Positions 50,480 to 60,783 of a stretch of DNA of 64,000 nt are shown in pieces. The notes under the pieces were generated by a model that saw only the letters and a program-made list of their open reading frames with translations, did not search any database and was not told the DNA's origin. How positions within the stretch are numbered: position 1 is the first letter of the stretch; each line of letters starts with the position of its first letter. Source of the DNA: Symbiodinium kawagutii (Eukaryota > Sar > Dinophyceae > Suessiales > Symbiodiniaceae); NCBI GenBank assembly GCA_009767595.1, contig VSDK01016836.1, positions 381,908-445,907 of the forward strand, read 5' to 3'. A program made the translations under genes and the position numbers.

Positions 50480-51025
50480 CATGCTTCATATCTGATGATA
50501 CTTGAACGAGTGGTTTGGCTTGGGGATGGTGACCCACAAACTTGCCAGCAAAGAAAGAAACAAAAGCTGGTTGATAAGTGCTTTCAAATAGACGGTCTGG
50601 TGCAGATGATGATTGATTCGTCATGGGACCTGTAGTGGTGGGTTCTCATCATCAAGGTCTTGGTTTTGGAAGCTGTGTCTCTTGATGTGTGGTGGGTTGT
50701 CCTTGTAGATTTCCAAACAAGAAGTGTCGGACTTCTTTAGTAAAGGCATATATGGTTATTTAGGTGAAGAAAATAAAGACCACATCATCTAACTACTGCT
50801 TAGACAGGAGGTCATACCAAAGGATCAACCGATGGACCCTTGAATAACTCCCCTTGAGTGTCCTGCTTTTGGTTGTTGAACCCTACAAGTAGTAAATGAT
50901 GAATCAGAATGAATGATTGACCTTTAAACCATCATAAATTTACCAGTCCCGGGGAGGCGGGGTGCGGAAGTTTCAAGAAGTGACAAGAACTGCAGAGACA
51001 ATCCTAAATTACAATACGTGCTTTA
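50480..51025. other. No gene seen
   Basis: Non-repetitive AT-rich sequence with short frames only. Confidence 0.4.
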
Positions 51026-51031
51026 GAATAT

Positions 51032-51132
51032 GGTGGTTTCTTACAATAGGGAACCCCAAAAAAATGGTTGGTTTATTATTAAAAATAACTACTAATGGAT
51101 GATTTGGGGGTACCCCTATTTTGAGAAACACC
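51032..51132. mobile_element. Foldback family A, copy 19
   Basis: GGTGGTTTCTTACAATAGGG to CCCCTATTTTGAGAAACACC; ATAT on both sides. Confidence 0.95.
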
Positions 51133-51168
51133 CATATATATATATATATAAATACGAACTACTCAAAG

Positions 51169-51324
51169 GTCTCCAATCAATCCATGGATGCCCTTCTGAA
51201 CTGGACAAATTTTGCCACCATGAGGCTGGCCACCTTGGAAGATTTCGAAGACAAGGAGGCCTACTGTAGCAGTTCTGCAAGGGTTACCATGCGTTACCTA
51301 TGGAAACGAGCGATAGAAAAGCAG
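51169..51324 (+). CDS. Candidate exon with AG|G acceptor and GTAGGT donor
   Basis: From CTCAAAG|GTCTCC to AAAGCAG|GTAGGT one frame is open: SMDALLNWTNFATMRLATLE, then DFEDKEAYCSSSARVTMRYL. It starts 37 bases after foldback A19. No family is recognised; composition is that of an ordinary globular protein. Confidence 0.5.
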
Positions 51325-51729
51325 GTAGGTAGAACTCAACCAATTCAGGCTTAACATGTTTGATCCAGCGACAAGTTTGCGGGTTGAGTGTAAAGGTTTC
51401 AGCGCGTGTTTCCACCATTTGACAAATATGTGCATAAGATTAGACCTGAGAGAATTGAGTGCTGGGATGTGCAGTTAGGGGGAAATAGTGGTTAATTAAT
51501 GGCCCAGTAACATGGGTCACTAACTAGTTACTTGTTGTGTTTTGGGTTTTGAACATCAAGCTGCTTTTGAACAAACATCCGCCTGCTAGGAAAACACCAG
51601 AAAAGTCAAGACAATTTGGCAGTAAGGTACGGTAATTTTTGATTCACCGTTCTCATCGTCCAAAGCCCAGAGAAATGAACATCCAAAGCCCAGAGTTGGC
51701 TGGTTCATTCTATTCGATGTTCACCTCAG

Positions 51730-51957
51730 ACCCGCCTGAACTCCACAGCGGCCATTGGTAACCGCTTCGATCGATGCCTTAAAGGAAACACGGCGCCGGT
51801 GCTGGGTTTCACCGGGAAGATCGGACGCATCGCTGGTGTCGAGGCCATTAAAGCAACGCTCGGGGTGGTGAACCGCCGACAAGAAGAGTTCAAAGCTCAG
51901 CTCCGAGGCCGACAAATTGCCCCAACGGTCGTCGCATCAGGCGATGATCAGCTGTGA
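51730..51957 (+). CDS. Candidate exon, unknown product
   Basis: After TTCACCTCAG the frame is open to TGA at 51955: NRFDRCLKGNTAPVLGFTGK, then VEAIKATLGVVNRRQEEFKA. A GC donor is possible at GCATCAG|GCGATG. The minus strand is open (64 codons) with a GAG|GTGAAC donor and is the alternative. Confidence 0.5.
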   Translation, partial: TRLNSTAAIGNRFDRCLKGNTAPVLGFTGKIGRIAGVEAIKATLGVVNRRQEEFKAQLRGRQIAPTVVASGDDQL

Positions 51958-52262
51958 ATCCACGCTAGCTGTCCTAGTTGGACCATGATCGACCAGAAGA
52001 AATTAATTGTTTGATTAGATGGTTGTGTGGTTGCTTTTGAATTTCATGCAGGCATGTATGTACAAGTATGCACATGGTTCTGAAGTCTCAGGATGTACGG
52101 ATTTGTTTGAGAGTTGCAGACTATGCCAAGATTGGAGACTTCCCAAGCAGACAATCACTTGGAGTTGGTTTGACTCTCGAGAAAGCAGCTAATTCGTTGG
52201 GGTGGAGATTAGCAGTATATTAAAATCCTAGCCCGGCATTATTTGCCCAATGATTTCCACGC

Positions 52263-52450
52263 ACTCATTTTTCTTCAGTCTCAACATTGTTTGGACAATC
52301 GTCTCGACATTGTTGCACCCGCCAACTACGGCTCCGCTCCACACCCAGCAGCTTGACCGACACCTATCAATATCACCCGAGGTGGCAGCGACAGCTCCAG
52401 TCTGTGGATGAAAAACAGGTGCGCAGGATCCAGGTTTCGTTGAGCCTTCC
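52263..52450. other. Exon-like island, strand uncertain
   Basis: On minus the island reads NVETIVQTMLRLKKNECVEI; on + two frames are open, one reading TTAPLHTQQLDRHLSISPEV. CAG|GTGCGC at 52420 could be a + donor. Confidence 0.3.
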
Positions 52451-52504
52451 AAACAGCCAAGCTTGGCTAGTTGGCTAGCTGGTCGCTCGATTGTTTGTTC
52501 GTTT

Positions 52505-52575
52505 GCTGGTCAGTTGGTTGGTTGGTTGGTTGGTGGGTGGGTGGGTTGGTTGGTTGGTTGGTTGGTTGGTTCTTG
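52505..52575. repeat. (GGTT)n/(GGGT)n microsatellite
   Basis: GGTTGGTTGGTTGGTTGGTG followed by GGTGGGTGGGTTGGTTGG. Confidence 0.95.
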
Positions 52576-52689
52576 GTTGCAAGCTTAGCTGAATGATTTG
52601 TTGCATGGTTGGTGAGTGTGGGGTTGCTTGATTGACGGCTGGGCAGGTGGCTGGGCAGGTTGGACTGGCACATTGGACGTCCAGGCTAC

Positions 52690-53300
52690 TGTTGTGATAC
52701 GATCAACAATTGGCCATCACTAGTTGGTTAATGAATGATAACGATCAAAGTGATCATAACGTTCATGAGAATCATGATCAAGCCTCTTGTAGATGATGTA
52801 GATGGTTCAGGATGGTGAATTATTGATGATCAGCTGGTCCGCCTTTTTATTTGAAGCATTTACAGATCATTGATAACAATCATGGACAAGAAAGCAGTGC
52901 AAATCATTGATCAGTGGGTTCAATAGTTACTGATCTTCAACCATCATTGAACACATTGGAATTTATACATCAACTGGTTGGCCTGTTCGACCTGACCGGG
53001 TATCATTGATGCTACCCGCGGAATACGTTAACTCTTGACGTGACAACGTGGTGGCATTGTGGTTGGACACGGAGCAAATCGCACAGAGCGATGCATGAAT
53101 CGGCATGAGGTCATTTGTTGCGATTGCCATTTTTTACCGTGTTACTGCACAAGGTGGGCCCCCAGCAGACAAAGCAACAGATGAAAGTCATAACCCTTGA
53201 AAACTGGTGGTGAATCCCATGAAAGTGAGATTTGTTTAGGGTTCATAAGTCATAACCCCTGAAAACTGATGGGGAATCCCAGGTAATGTATAGTTATATA
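52690..53300. other. No firm gene
   Basis: AT-rich words to 53020; a short + frame (53029-53106) is not supported. GGTGGGCCCCC at 53154 is a fragment of a family F end. Confidence 0.4.
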
Positions 53301-53317
53301 TATACACCAACTTGTAG

Positions 53318-53481
53318 CTGTTAGCAACCCACATCCAGGCAGGAATATCAAGTTGGTGAAGTTCATGGACGCATCCAGTTCCGCAGTTCATCGCAGGCGG
53401 AACTGGCTCATATCCAATGGAAACTGGTGGGAAAGCTCAGCACTTGGAATGGACGACTTTGTTGCAGCGGTTTTCACCTAA
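53318..53481 (+). CDS. Candidate exon, unknown product
   Basis: After CCAACTTGTAG the frame reads VSNPHPGRNIKLVKFMDASS, then NWLISNGNWWESSALGMDDF, stopping at TAA 53479. No domain is recognised. Confidence 0.5.
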
Positions 53482-53560
53482 TGTGTTGTAAGGGAACCCA
53501 TGTTTAGTTTTTTGATGCACTGGTGTATTTAATGCACCCATACTACTGTAATGGGTTTGA

Positions 53561-53775
53561 AAAAAGCAACTATGCTCTTGGATACCTCGTTTTGTTGATC
53601 CACCTTTGCTACAATCCGGTGTTTCTTTTCAAGTCTCACGTGAAGCAGTCAACAATTATTTGTGGAACCACTTTTGTATCCAGCCAATGTTTGCGCACGA
53701 GGAAAACTGTGTAGGCACATGTTTGCCGCATCACTACGATCAGTTTTACTTGCATCAGTCTATGATCTATCTATC
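53561..53775 (+). CDS. Candidate exon, unknown product
   Basis: The frame contains WIPRFVDPPLLQSGVSFQVS, then CIQPMFAHEENCVGTCLPHH, running into the (CTAT)n repeat. A second + frame (53523-53711) is open too. Confidence 0.4.
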
Positions 53776-53830
53776 TATCTATCTTTCTGGTATATCTATC
53801 TATCTATCCATATATATATATATTTAGATA
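53768..53830. repeat. (CTAT)n and TA microsatellite
   Basis: CTATCTATCTATCTATC and ATATATATATATTTAGATAT. Confidence 0.95.
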
Positions 53831-53929
53831 TATATGGACAGTCAACTTGCACATATTGATACACACGGGCAAGCATGTTTGATTGCGTCTCCCGTCTTTG
53901 TCATGCCTGTGTCCGGGGTCGATACTTGA

Positions 53930-54178
53930 GAGGGAAGGTGGATAAAGAACAGTATTGAGGTTTCAGTGGTCACTCATGTCCGGCGTTGCCCTGCAGACCA
54001 GCTAAATGGTTTGGTGTCCATGTTGGCTGAAAATCTTCAATTCCTTTCTACTCACGCAAATGTTGTTTGGAAGCAGTGCGTCTTGTTGTTATTTCCCTTC
54101 ATGATTGGTCAATTTGGGCACAAGTTGCTTGACCCGTACCTCAGTCGCCAGTCCCCAATCTGGGCAGGAAGAGAGTAA
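53930..54178 (+). CDS. Candidate exon, 82 codons
   Basis: Open from a TGA at 53927 to TAA at 54176. Contains CPADQLNGLVSMLAENLQFL, then VLLLFPFMIGQFGHKLLDPY. Leu-rich and helical in appearance. Product not recognised. Confidence 0.5.
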   Translation, partial: EGRWIKNSIEVSVVTHVRRCPADQLNGLVSMLAENLQFLSTHANVVWKQCVLLLFPFMIGQFGHKLLDPYLSRQSPIWAGRE

Positions 54179-54189
54179 TTACTCAAGAT

Positions 54190-54870
54190 AGTGACAAGGT
54201 TCTGGGAGGCTCACTTTGGCATGAAGATACATATAATCATGATATTATGTATCTGTAGTGATATCAAGCGACACATCAGAAGGATCGTATAGTCACACAT
54301 AGTCATATAATCAAATAATCATAAAATCATATGATCATATAATCGTATAAGCAATGACTTTTATTTGCGCAATTCATTCCAAATAAAGGACCTGCACAAT
54401 GCGTTTTCCTACATCCATAGTTAGCCGGAGAACGAGATGGGTCCGCTGCACAAAAACAAGATCTGTCTATTAGTACCAATATCAATTTCAATTACTTGTC
54501 TACAGAATGTATCATTGAACGAGATACCCTAAAGTGACGTTATCCAGCCCTAATTGTACTTGAACTGTTTTTTTACGTATACATATGTATTTATTTGTTT
54601 ATTGATTCATTTATTCATTTATGTATTGTTTATATTTTTTATTAACCTATATATATATATATGTATTTATTTATTTATTTACTTAGTTATTTATGTGTTT
54701 ATATACATATTTAGATATACATATTTTTACATATGTATATGCATCTATTTATATATACATTTATATACTTGATTATGTTTATCAAAGTGAATATCATTTC
54801 CATTTGACGTATTGTTTTCCATCACATCTTTACGTTTCACATCTATTCAACTTGCATGATGATACCTACC
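54190..54870. other. No gene seen; AT-rich
   Basis: ATAATCATATAATCA words at 54280-54350 and TTTATTTATTTATTTACTTA runs at 54570-54775; the Tyr/Ile/Phe-rich frames are artefacts. Confidence 0.6.
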
Positions 54871-54883
54871 CAGGGCCCCACAG

Positions 54884-55003
54884 ACACCTTTGTTGCTCTC
54901 CGCTGCGCACGCTGTGCTGCGCTGCTTCGCTGAGATCCGCGACCAGTCTTCATCGTTGGCCAAAGAGCTAGCGATTGTGCAAACGCAGCTGAAGGCCGCA
55001 TGA
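54884..55003 (+). CDS. Candidate exon, coiled coil
   Basis: After GGGCCCCACAG the frame reads AAHAVLRCFAEIRDQSSSLA, then KELAIVQTQLKAA, TGA at 55001. Heptad-like Leu/Ile spacing supports a coiled coil. GC donor possible at CTGAAG|GCCGCA. GC-rich against its flanks. First of a series of coiled-coil-like islands to 60.3 kb. Confidence 0.5.
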   Translation, partial: TPLLLSAAHAVLRCFAEIRDQSSSLAKELAIVQTQLKAA

Positions 55004-55060
55004 CTTTCGATGGGCACGTGGATCTACACGTGGGAAGGGGTGAAGCGTTCACCATGGTTG

Positions 55061-55190
55061 CAAGGTGGGGCCCCAATGGTTATAGGATGATTAAGAAGCC
55101 ATTTAACTATAGTTATTATATCTACCATTTGCCTGGTAGTTACCCTAGTTATAAGCCAACCTAGCTGACGTCTAGGGGGCCCACCTTGTA
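55061..55190. mobile_element. Foldback family F, copy 3
   Basis: CAAGGTGGGGCCCCAATGGT to TCTAGGGGGCCCACCTTG; interior AAGAAGCCATTTAACTATAG and TACCCTAGTTATAAGCC. Confidence 0.9.
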
Positions 55191-55737
55191 TAAGCAACCT
55201 ATAGATAGGTCACTATGGTGAATAATGGTCAAGCGTGAATCATAATGTTTGCTTAGCAATAAGCCATTTATTTAAGGTATAACCCACCAAAAATGGCGGT
55301 TACAAACCATTGATACCAACCAGTCACTCGGTGGGATAATCATCCAAGTAGACTGGTGCTGTTAGTTGTTTGTCTGCAAGGTTTGCTTTAAGTTGAAAAT
55401 CAGCAAGGGCCTCTCCAATGAATCAGTTGTTTTGTTGATCTCGCAGGTGCAGGAAACAGACAACTCTCACGACTCCAGACACGGCACTGTTTGCATATAG
55501 ATACAGTATGCGCCAGTATACCATCATAGATGTCTACAGAGATACGTATCTATCTATGTACGTATACATATATTCACAATCATATATACACATATACTCA
55601 GATGGACAAGGCCACCAATCACTCTGCTCAGGACAGCTCTTGAGTTCGATGAGTTTTCCAGTGTGTCAACTTGGGCAACAACACTTTTGCAAATATCAAC
55701 CGCCACTTTCTGAAATGTTTGGATCCTTCTCAAACAG

Positions 55738-55875
55738 GGCTTCACCTGGCAGGGTTGGTATTTCCAAGCTGGTGCAGCCCTTCAGGACTTGAAAGCAGAG
55801 TCCCGGCGTGCCCTGGTGGAATGCGAACGCGCCTTTCGAGACAACGTGGGGTTGCCTCAGATGTCCGGGCGGTAA
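55738..55875 (+). CDS. Candidate exon, coiled coil
   Basis: From CTCAAACAG|GGCTTC to GGGCG|GTAACG the frame reads AGAALQDLKAESRRALVECE, then RAFRDNVGLPQMSG. Charged heptads typical of a coiled coil. A minus frame over 55554-55745 (KSVVAQVDTLENSSNSRAVL) overlaps only its start. Confidence 0.5.
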   Translation, partial: GFTWQGWYFQAGAALQDLKAESRRALVECERAFRDNVGLPQMSGR

Positions 55876-55938
55876 CGAGGAGGGTCAGTTGCTGGACTTT
55901 CGGCTGGTTCAGATGGGTTGGTTGCTTCAATTTCGATC

Positions 55939-56031
55939 TGGCTGGTGTTTAGTGGTTTCGTTTTTTATCCCAGTATTAACAAATGATTAGTTGACAAGCA
56001 TATTTTTCATGAGGTGGTTCAACCACGATCC
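55939..56031. mobile_element. Foldback family C, copy 8
   Basis: CTGGCTGGTGTTTAGTGGTT, TTGACAAGCATATTTTTCAT, right end GTGGTTCAACCACGATCC. Confidence 0.75.
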
Positions 56032-56245
56032 AGTGATAGATTTTTGCTAGAAGGAGGAGTGACCAGGTGATTTGGCTGTGAGGATGAATGACTTACTTGC
56101 GTTGAGGGGGATGTTTACACATACTGTTGTGTTTGAGCTAGGTGGTGTCACACAAAGAAGTTAAACTGCCCCAATTACAACTAGCCAATGAATGGATGTA
56201 AACTGAGTTCATTGCTTTAAATGGTCAATTTTGGGTCACGACAAC

Positions 56246-56276
56246 TACGGGTCCCCTATGAATTGAGACACACCAT
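56246..56276. mobile_element. Foldback family A fragment (right end)
   Basis: GGGTCCCCTATGAATTGAGA then CACACCAT. Confidence 0.5.
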
Positions 56277-56456
56277 GGCCTGTAGCCATGGCCAAACACC
56301 ATGGCAGCAATGGTTCGCCAGGTCTAAGAATCGGGCCGATTTTTTGGGTTGATCTGGGCTGTAGAGTAGCTCCATGCAGCAGAACGTGCGGTGAATCTCC
56401 GTTGAACTCGGGGGGAAAAGCGTCACATTAAATCACTCAAGTCTGACCAAGATGAG

Positions 56457-56572
56457 CTGCCAAGTCTGACCAAGCTGACCCAACAACCGCTGCAGCTTCA
56501 GCCAAGCTTCAAGTCCAGGAAGCGAAGCTGAACGAGGCCGTACTGGGCCTGTGGGAAGGACCATGGTTGAGT
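56457..56572 (+). CDS. Candidate exon, coiled-coil-like
   Basis: The frame reads SDQADPTTAAASAKLQVQEA, then KLNEAVLGLWEGPW. Several AG acceptors are possible; GTCTGACCAAG is duplicated just upstream. No clear donor before foldback A20. Confidence 0.4.
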
Positions 56573-56582
56573 TTATATATTT

Positions 56583-56690
56583 GGTGGTTTCTTAGAATCC
56601 AAAATGGATGGTTTGTGACCTTAGCCGCCTTAGCCTATAAATATTTAAGATGGGATGATTGAGTGGTACCCCTATTTTGAGAAACCACCA
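56583..56690. mobile_element. Foldback family A, copy 20
   Basis: GGTGGTTTCTTAGAATCCAA to CCCCTATTTTGAGAAACCACC; ATTT on both sides. Confidence 0.9.
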
Positions 56691-56704
56691 TTTGTACTGG
56701 TGAG

Positions 56705-56973
56705 GTGTGGTTTATCGTTTACTTTGGTTTTTTGTGGATCGGGTTGTGCCCAAACTCGGTGATTTGTTTGCATCTCAAAATAGCTATGCTTCTCGTGCAC
56801 TCAGGTAGCACATCTTTGACCCATGCTACCCTACCGTGTTTGGGCAGTGAACATGTAAGGATGATCGCGTCAGAATCACCAGCAGCAGTTCAGGGTCCAG
56901 GGTTTCTTAGTTGTGGGGCACACGACAGCTGGTTTGTCGAGTGCTGTTTGCCCGGCGAAGTCGAAATTCCCAG
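56705..56973 (+). CDS. Candidate exon with AG|G acceptor and GTGAGA donor
   Basis: From CTGGTGAG|GTGTGG to TTCCCAG|GTGAGA 269 bases are open: VWFIVYFGFLWIGLCPNSVI, then MIASESPAAVQGPGFLSCGA. A hydrophobic start is followed by Cys/Gly-rich text (GAHDSWFVECCLPGEVEIP). It begins 14 bases after foldback A20. No family is recognised. Confidence 0.5.
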
Positions 56974-56989
56974 GTGAGATCGCCAATGG

Positions 56990-57370
56990 CGAGGCTCAAA
57001 ATCCGAATGTACATGAGGCGTAGTGACTCATTGTTTATTTGGCTATGAGGCTTTAAACAAAATCAATGGGCAATGGAAAGTTTAAAGTTTACATGATTCA
57101 CCTTGGGATTGTGGTGAGCTGATTGATTATGGTAATTTTGGATTACCAGCTTATTTACCACGATAGTAATTTGGATGTTTGAGCATCGCAACTAATTGAC
57201 TCAATATTCTGATCATCATTCTACCACAGGCTTTCTTGGCGCGTAGAATTTTATTGACTTTTGCCTGAGCAGTTTGAGGGACTAAAACGGCGATGTAACT
57301 TTGCCCCGGCCTATTGGGATGAACACTTGACTGGAAAGCTGCGATCAGATACTTGATATATACTCTAGAT
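56990..57370. other. No gene seen
   Basis: Non-repetitive AT-rich sequence; no supported frame. Confidence 0.4.
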
Positions 57371-57380
57371 ATGTCTATTT

Positions 57381-57489
57381 GGGGGTTTATTTAAAATAGG
57401 GGACCCTAAAAATGGTAGACTTATTATTGTAAATGATTCACATTAGAATCTAAGATGATTTGAGGGGTCCCCTATTTCGGAGAAACACT
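57381..57489. mobile_element. Foldback family A, copy 21
   Basis: GGGGGTTTATTTAAAATAGG to TCCCCTATTTCGGAGAAACACT; ATTT on both sides. Confidence 0.9.
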
Positions 57490-57761
57490 CATTTGTCTCA
57501 ATGATATCCCTGGTCTAGTTTAATCTAATTTTGCTTTACTACAATTCAATCTGAGCCTAGAGTTAATCTATCCCTAATCCAACCTAAGATTGGCATGAAC
57601 GAATCACCATCCAGAGCAATCCAGTCCGATGAAAATCAATTTTTCCAGCATTTGTATCCATCCATCTTTCTATGTATCTATCAATCTTTCTACCTCTAGG
57701 GCCTATACGACATACGATGTTTACACTTTAATATAGTACATGCACATGTGACTGTACCACT

Positions 57762-57868
57762 ATGGAGCGCTCTGCTCACCCAAGGGTTTCACTCTGTTGG
57801 GTGCAGGAGAGAGGCTTGCGTTTGGCGATGTTTGAAAGCTTGGAGAAAGGGATGAGAAAGGCTGGGTG
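57762..57868 (+). CDS. Candidate exon with start codon and GTGAGG donor
   Basis: ATG at 57762 opens MERSAHPRVSLCWVQERGLR, then LAMFESLEKGMRKAGW, to GGGTG|GTGAGG (in-frame TGA at 57870). Could be a first coding exon. The minus strand is open for 102 codons across this and the next exon and is the alternative. Confidence 0.45.
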
Positions 57869-57977
57869 GTGAGGGTACGGCGCGGAAACAAAAACCAGGT
57901 CACTGAATGGGTGATGGCGGAAAACACCCCAGGTCAATGGCCGTGGTTTGAGCACGACAGGAGTTTCGCAGGTAAAG

Positions 57978-58179
57978 CTTGGTGATTGATCCACGACTTG
58001 GTTTCTTGGTGATTCAGCCAGATGGCGCTCCACTGCTTGGTGATCCATGGCTTGGTGATGGATCATTGATACACAACGGAGCAATGACCTCCGGAGCGCT
58101 TGCCGTGCCGCTCCGGATGGAGCCAGGGATGGTTGGTTTGTTTACCGATGATTTGAGCATTGACTGGTATGATATTTGA
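57978..58179 (+). CDS. Candidate exon or ORF, unknown product
   Basis: After GGTAAAG the frame reads VIDPRLGFLVIQPDGAPLLG, then SGALAVPLRMEPGMVGLFTD, TGA at 58177. TTGGTGAT recurs five times, which gives the protein a repetitive Gly/Leu/Asp texture. Confidence 0.4.
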
Positions 58180-58183
58180 TGAT

Positions 58184-58278
58184 TACCCTCCGGTAAACTA
58201 ACATGACAATGGAAAATCCACCATAAATGGCTGATTCCCAGGGTTTTCCTAACAAAACAGTGGAGTTTGGTTTGCCAT
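58184..58278. mobile_element. Foldback family D, copy 3
   Basis: TACCCTCCGGTAAACTAACA and ATGGAAAATCCACCATAAAT at the left; the right arm is eroded (AGTGGAGTTTGGTTTGCC). Confidence 0.8.
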
Positions 58279-58279
58279 G

Positions 58280-58780
58280 ATGTATTTGTATATATGTGCA
58301 TATTATTTGGCATAGATGATATGCTATTGCATAAATGTGTATTTGGATGATATGGTATGTATTGGTATGAATTGCATAGGATTAATGTGGTGTATTTGTC
58401 TGTTCGTACAGTACACTATTTGTGTCTTTTTGCACAGCAATTTGCTATTTGAGCAGGATATGTGGTGTATAATGTTGTTTGATATGGGATGCGTGATTAT
58501 GTTTGCATCTTCACAAAATGTGTTCTTGTGGTCTATTTGTACATGGCATTCTTAGATATGTGTAATGCTATTAAATAGCTGACAGTCATAAACAACTCAC
58601 ATGAACCACAGTTGATAATAAACATATAGTTAAGTGGTGAATATCAATTGTTCATTGTTCATATCAATTGTTTCATATATGTTTGATGTTTGTTTCATAT
58701 ATGTTTCTCTTCGAAATGTGTTCATAAACCCCAGCCCTAGATAGTTCAGGAACCACAGCGATTTTGGGCCCGGCGCCAGC
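58280..58780. other. No gene seen; AT-rich
   Basis: TGGTATGTATTGGTATG words; overlapping weak frames only. Confidence 0.5.
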
Positions 58781-58919
58781 ACACCTTGGTTGGCCACAAA
58801 AATTGTTTCAACAAAAACCCTGTAAAACAAACTAAAAAGACACCTAAGAACTGGGCCCCCATTTCCAACGAATCTCTCAGTGGCTTCCACACCTTGGTTC
58901 ATCGCGCAGGTGAGATCGG

Positions 58920-59059
58920 ACATGGACTCGGAGGCGCAGGAAAGACAAGCTGCGGATGCGGAGGCGCCGCTGCCGCCGGTGGATGGGGAAACGCAACGCG
59001 AGTCTGGATCCCCGGTTCGAATGGACCCAGACCAACCCGGAAGTGGAAGTGTTACCATG
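58920..59059 (+). CDS. Candidate exon with consensus splice sites
   Basis: From ATCGCGCAG|GTGAGA (AG|G acceptor) to GTTACCATG|GTGAGT the 140 bases are open in one frame: VRSDMDSEAQERQAADAEAP, then LPPVDGETQRESGSPVRMDP. Acidic, Pro/Gln/Ser-rich, probably disordered. GC-rich against the flanks. Minus-strand frames exist but have no matching splice sites. One of the best exon calls here. Confidence 0.55.
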
Positions 59060-59488
59060 GTGAGTCAGGGTTGCCAGTGACCAGTGAAGCTTAGTTACTA
59101 AGATCTCTTGCAACTGGAGGATGTTTGTCCTCATATACTTCCGGAAACTTCGGTAGAAAGATAAACCAACATTGAACAACTGTTGGGGAGGCTAGAATTG
59201 CCAACAGAAAATGAAGACTGAAGATGATACCATTACCCAACATTCCCAACAAGAATTACCAACAAAGAATGGTGGTGCGGTGAAGATGATATTACCAACA
59301 GACCCAGAACAGGTGGTACAATCTCCGTGTTGACATGCTCCAAAGTTTGGACCAACCGCAAGTTTGTGACCCGGACCGAAACAGATCATTGAGAATGCAT
59401 TCGTGAAGAATATAGCTTCACCAATCCACTTCACAATAAGCCAGCCCTAACCAGATTGCTGTTGCTCTTTGGGCGGCTTCTTGTGTCA

Positions 59489-59596
59489 GTTAGTTTCTCG
59501 AAATAGGGGTATCTCAAAAAAATGCTTGGTTACGTACTACATGACTAATGTTGGATGATAGCTGAAGGGGTACCCTGTGGCTTGGGAAACACCCAA
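59489..59596. mobile_element. Foldback family A, copy 22
   Basis: TTAGTTTCTCGAAATAGGGG to CCTGTGGCTTGGGAAACACC. Confidence 0.85.
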
Positions 59597-59654
59597 TTAG
59601 GCATCTAGGCGTTTCTACCCATCACTCTTCGGGGCTGGGACCACTGGGCACCAG

Positions 59655-59715
59655 GTGTCCCAGAAGGTGAAAGCCTTGAGTGAAGAGCAAAATGTCAGGC
59701 GCGGAGGTCTCAGCG
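59655..59715 (+). CDS. Small candidate exon, helical
   Basis: GGCACCAG|GTGTCC is an AG|G acceptor; the frame reads VSQKVKALSEEQNVRRGGLS. The open frame continues to 60032 but other frames look better further on. No donor assigned. Confidence 0.35.
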
Positions 59716-59873
59716 GGAGTTCAACCAACCAACCAGCCAACCACGCAACCACGTCATGGCGTACCCCCCAGTCCTTCCGCGGTCAAACTGAACAGCTGGA
59801 TGGTTACCATGGCAAGCTGGACCCAGTGACGACCAGCCTGGGGCGGCTGCGCCGCATCCCTGGTGGCGTGCAG

Positions 59874-60021
59874 GTTGCGGGAGCAGCAGGCGCAGGACCT
59901 GCAGCAACGACGCCTGCGGGAAGACCTGAAGGTTGCACTGGAGGAGAGCGACCTGCGGCGGGTTGGAGGCCGTGGCCACGGGGTGCTCTACCTATGGGGG
60001 AGCCAGGCCAGGAGCGGTTGA
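59874..60021 (+). CDS. Candidate exon, strong coiled coil
   Basis: After TGGCGTGCAG the frame reads LREQQAQDLQQRRLREDLKV, then ALEESDLRRVGG, TGA at 60019. This is a clear coiled-coil pattern; a donor at GGCGG|GTTGGA (59961) would keep just that part. Another + frame (Ala/Gly/Pro-rich) is longer but looks like a shadow. Confidence 0.5.
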
Positions 60022-60210
60022 TGGGTACTTAATGATTGATAGTTGAATAAGATATGTACAGTACAGTGGTGTGGGCAATGCAGAAGCAAAGTTTCACCCT
60101 GAGGTTGAAGTATTCAAGTATTCACCTTAAGGTTTAACTCAGCCACGACATAGGAATCCCCATGACGTTCACCGGACGCCGAGCCCGTGACTTCCCGGGG
60201 CCCTGGTGAG

Positions 60211-60329
60211 TTGCGGAGGACCTCGATGGCTTGAAACAGACCGTTTGTCAAGAACTCTCCGATCGACGTGAAGGGGAGGCGCCGGTCCATGGTGGTGGTG
60301 GCCTGTGGCCGGGAAACGTCTGGAAGTAG
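60211..60329 (+). CDS. Candidate exon, coiled coil
   Basis: After CTGGTGAG the frame reads VAEDLDGLKQTVCQELSDRR, then EGEAPVHGGGG, with TAG at 60327. GT donors occur in CCATG|GTGGTG. A minus frame (IGEFLTNGLFQAIEVLRNSP) is an alternative. Confidence 0.45.
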
Positions 60330-60448
60330 GATGGATGGTTGGGAGGGGGCGAGGCTAGGAGCGAGCTATGGATAGCTAGGGATGGCCATATTATCCTGTT
60401 AAAGGGGGAGTGGTTTGAGGCTACCAGGAGTGTTCCAACCAAATGGTG
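60322..60448. repeat. Repeat family H, copy 2
   Basis: GGTTGGGAGGGGGCGAGGCT, TGTTAAAGGGGGAGTGGTTT, GCTACCAGGAGTGTTCCAAC and CAAATGGTGG, as at 38.2 kb. Confidence 0.75.
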
Positions 60449-60480
60449 GTATCAGATAGTCTATACTGGTCAGCACGCAG

Positions 60481-60564
60481 GTTACAACTCCCTGGAGCAG
60501 TGTTGCAAGCTACTACCAGGATAGACCATCCGGGACGGGTCAACACCGATCATCCTAGAAATGG
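60481..60564 (+). CDS. Small candidate exon with GTAAGT donor
   Basis: From AGCACGCAG|GTTACA to GAAATGG|GTAAGT only one + frame is open to the donor: LQLPGAVLQATTRIDHPGRV, then NTDHPRN. Both splice sites fit the consensus well. Confidence 0.5.
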
Positions 60565-60640
60565 GTAAGTGAACCTCCCAACCAAGACTATATCAGCAGA
60601 TGGGTGAAGCTGTCATGCACCTTGGCAAGGATGTTCCATC

Positions 60641-60755
60641 TACATTCTCGTAAACTAATCTGGCAATGGAAAATCCACCATTTATTGCTGGTTTCCCAGG
60701 GTTTCACTAGAAAATATGCTTAAAATCCATTGCCAGGTTAGTTTACCGGAGGGTA
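60641..60755. mobile_element. Foldback family D, copy 4
   Basis: CTCGTAAACTAATCTGGCAA then TGGAAAATCCACC; right arm CCATTGCCAGGTTAGTTTAC plus CGGAGGGTA. Confidence 0.9.
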
Positions 60756-60783
60756 TCATGATCAGATCAAGTCTCTTTTTACA

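Noticed and set aside
54554..54772. Tyr/Ile/Phe-rich ORF resembling a membrane protein
   Set aside because: Translation of TTTATTTATTTA and TATATA repeats.
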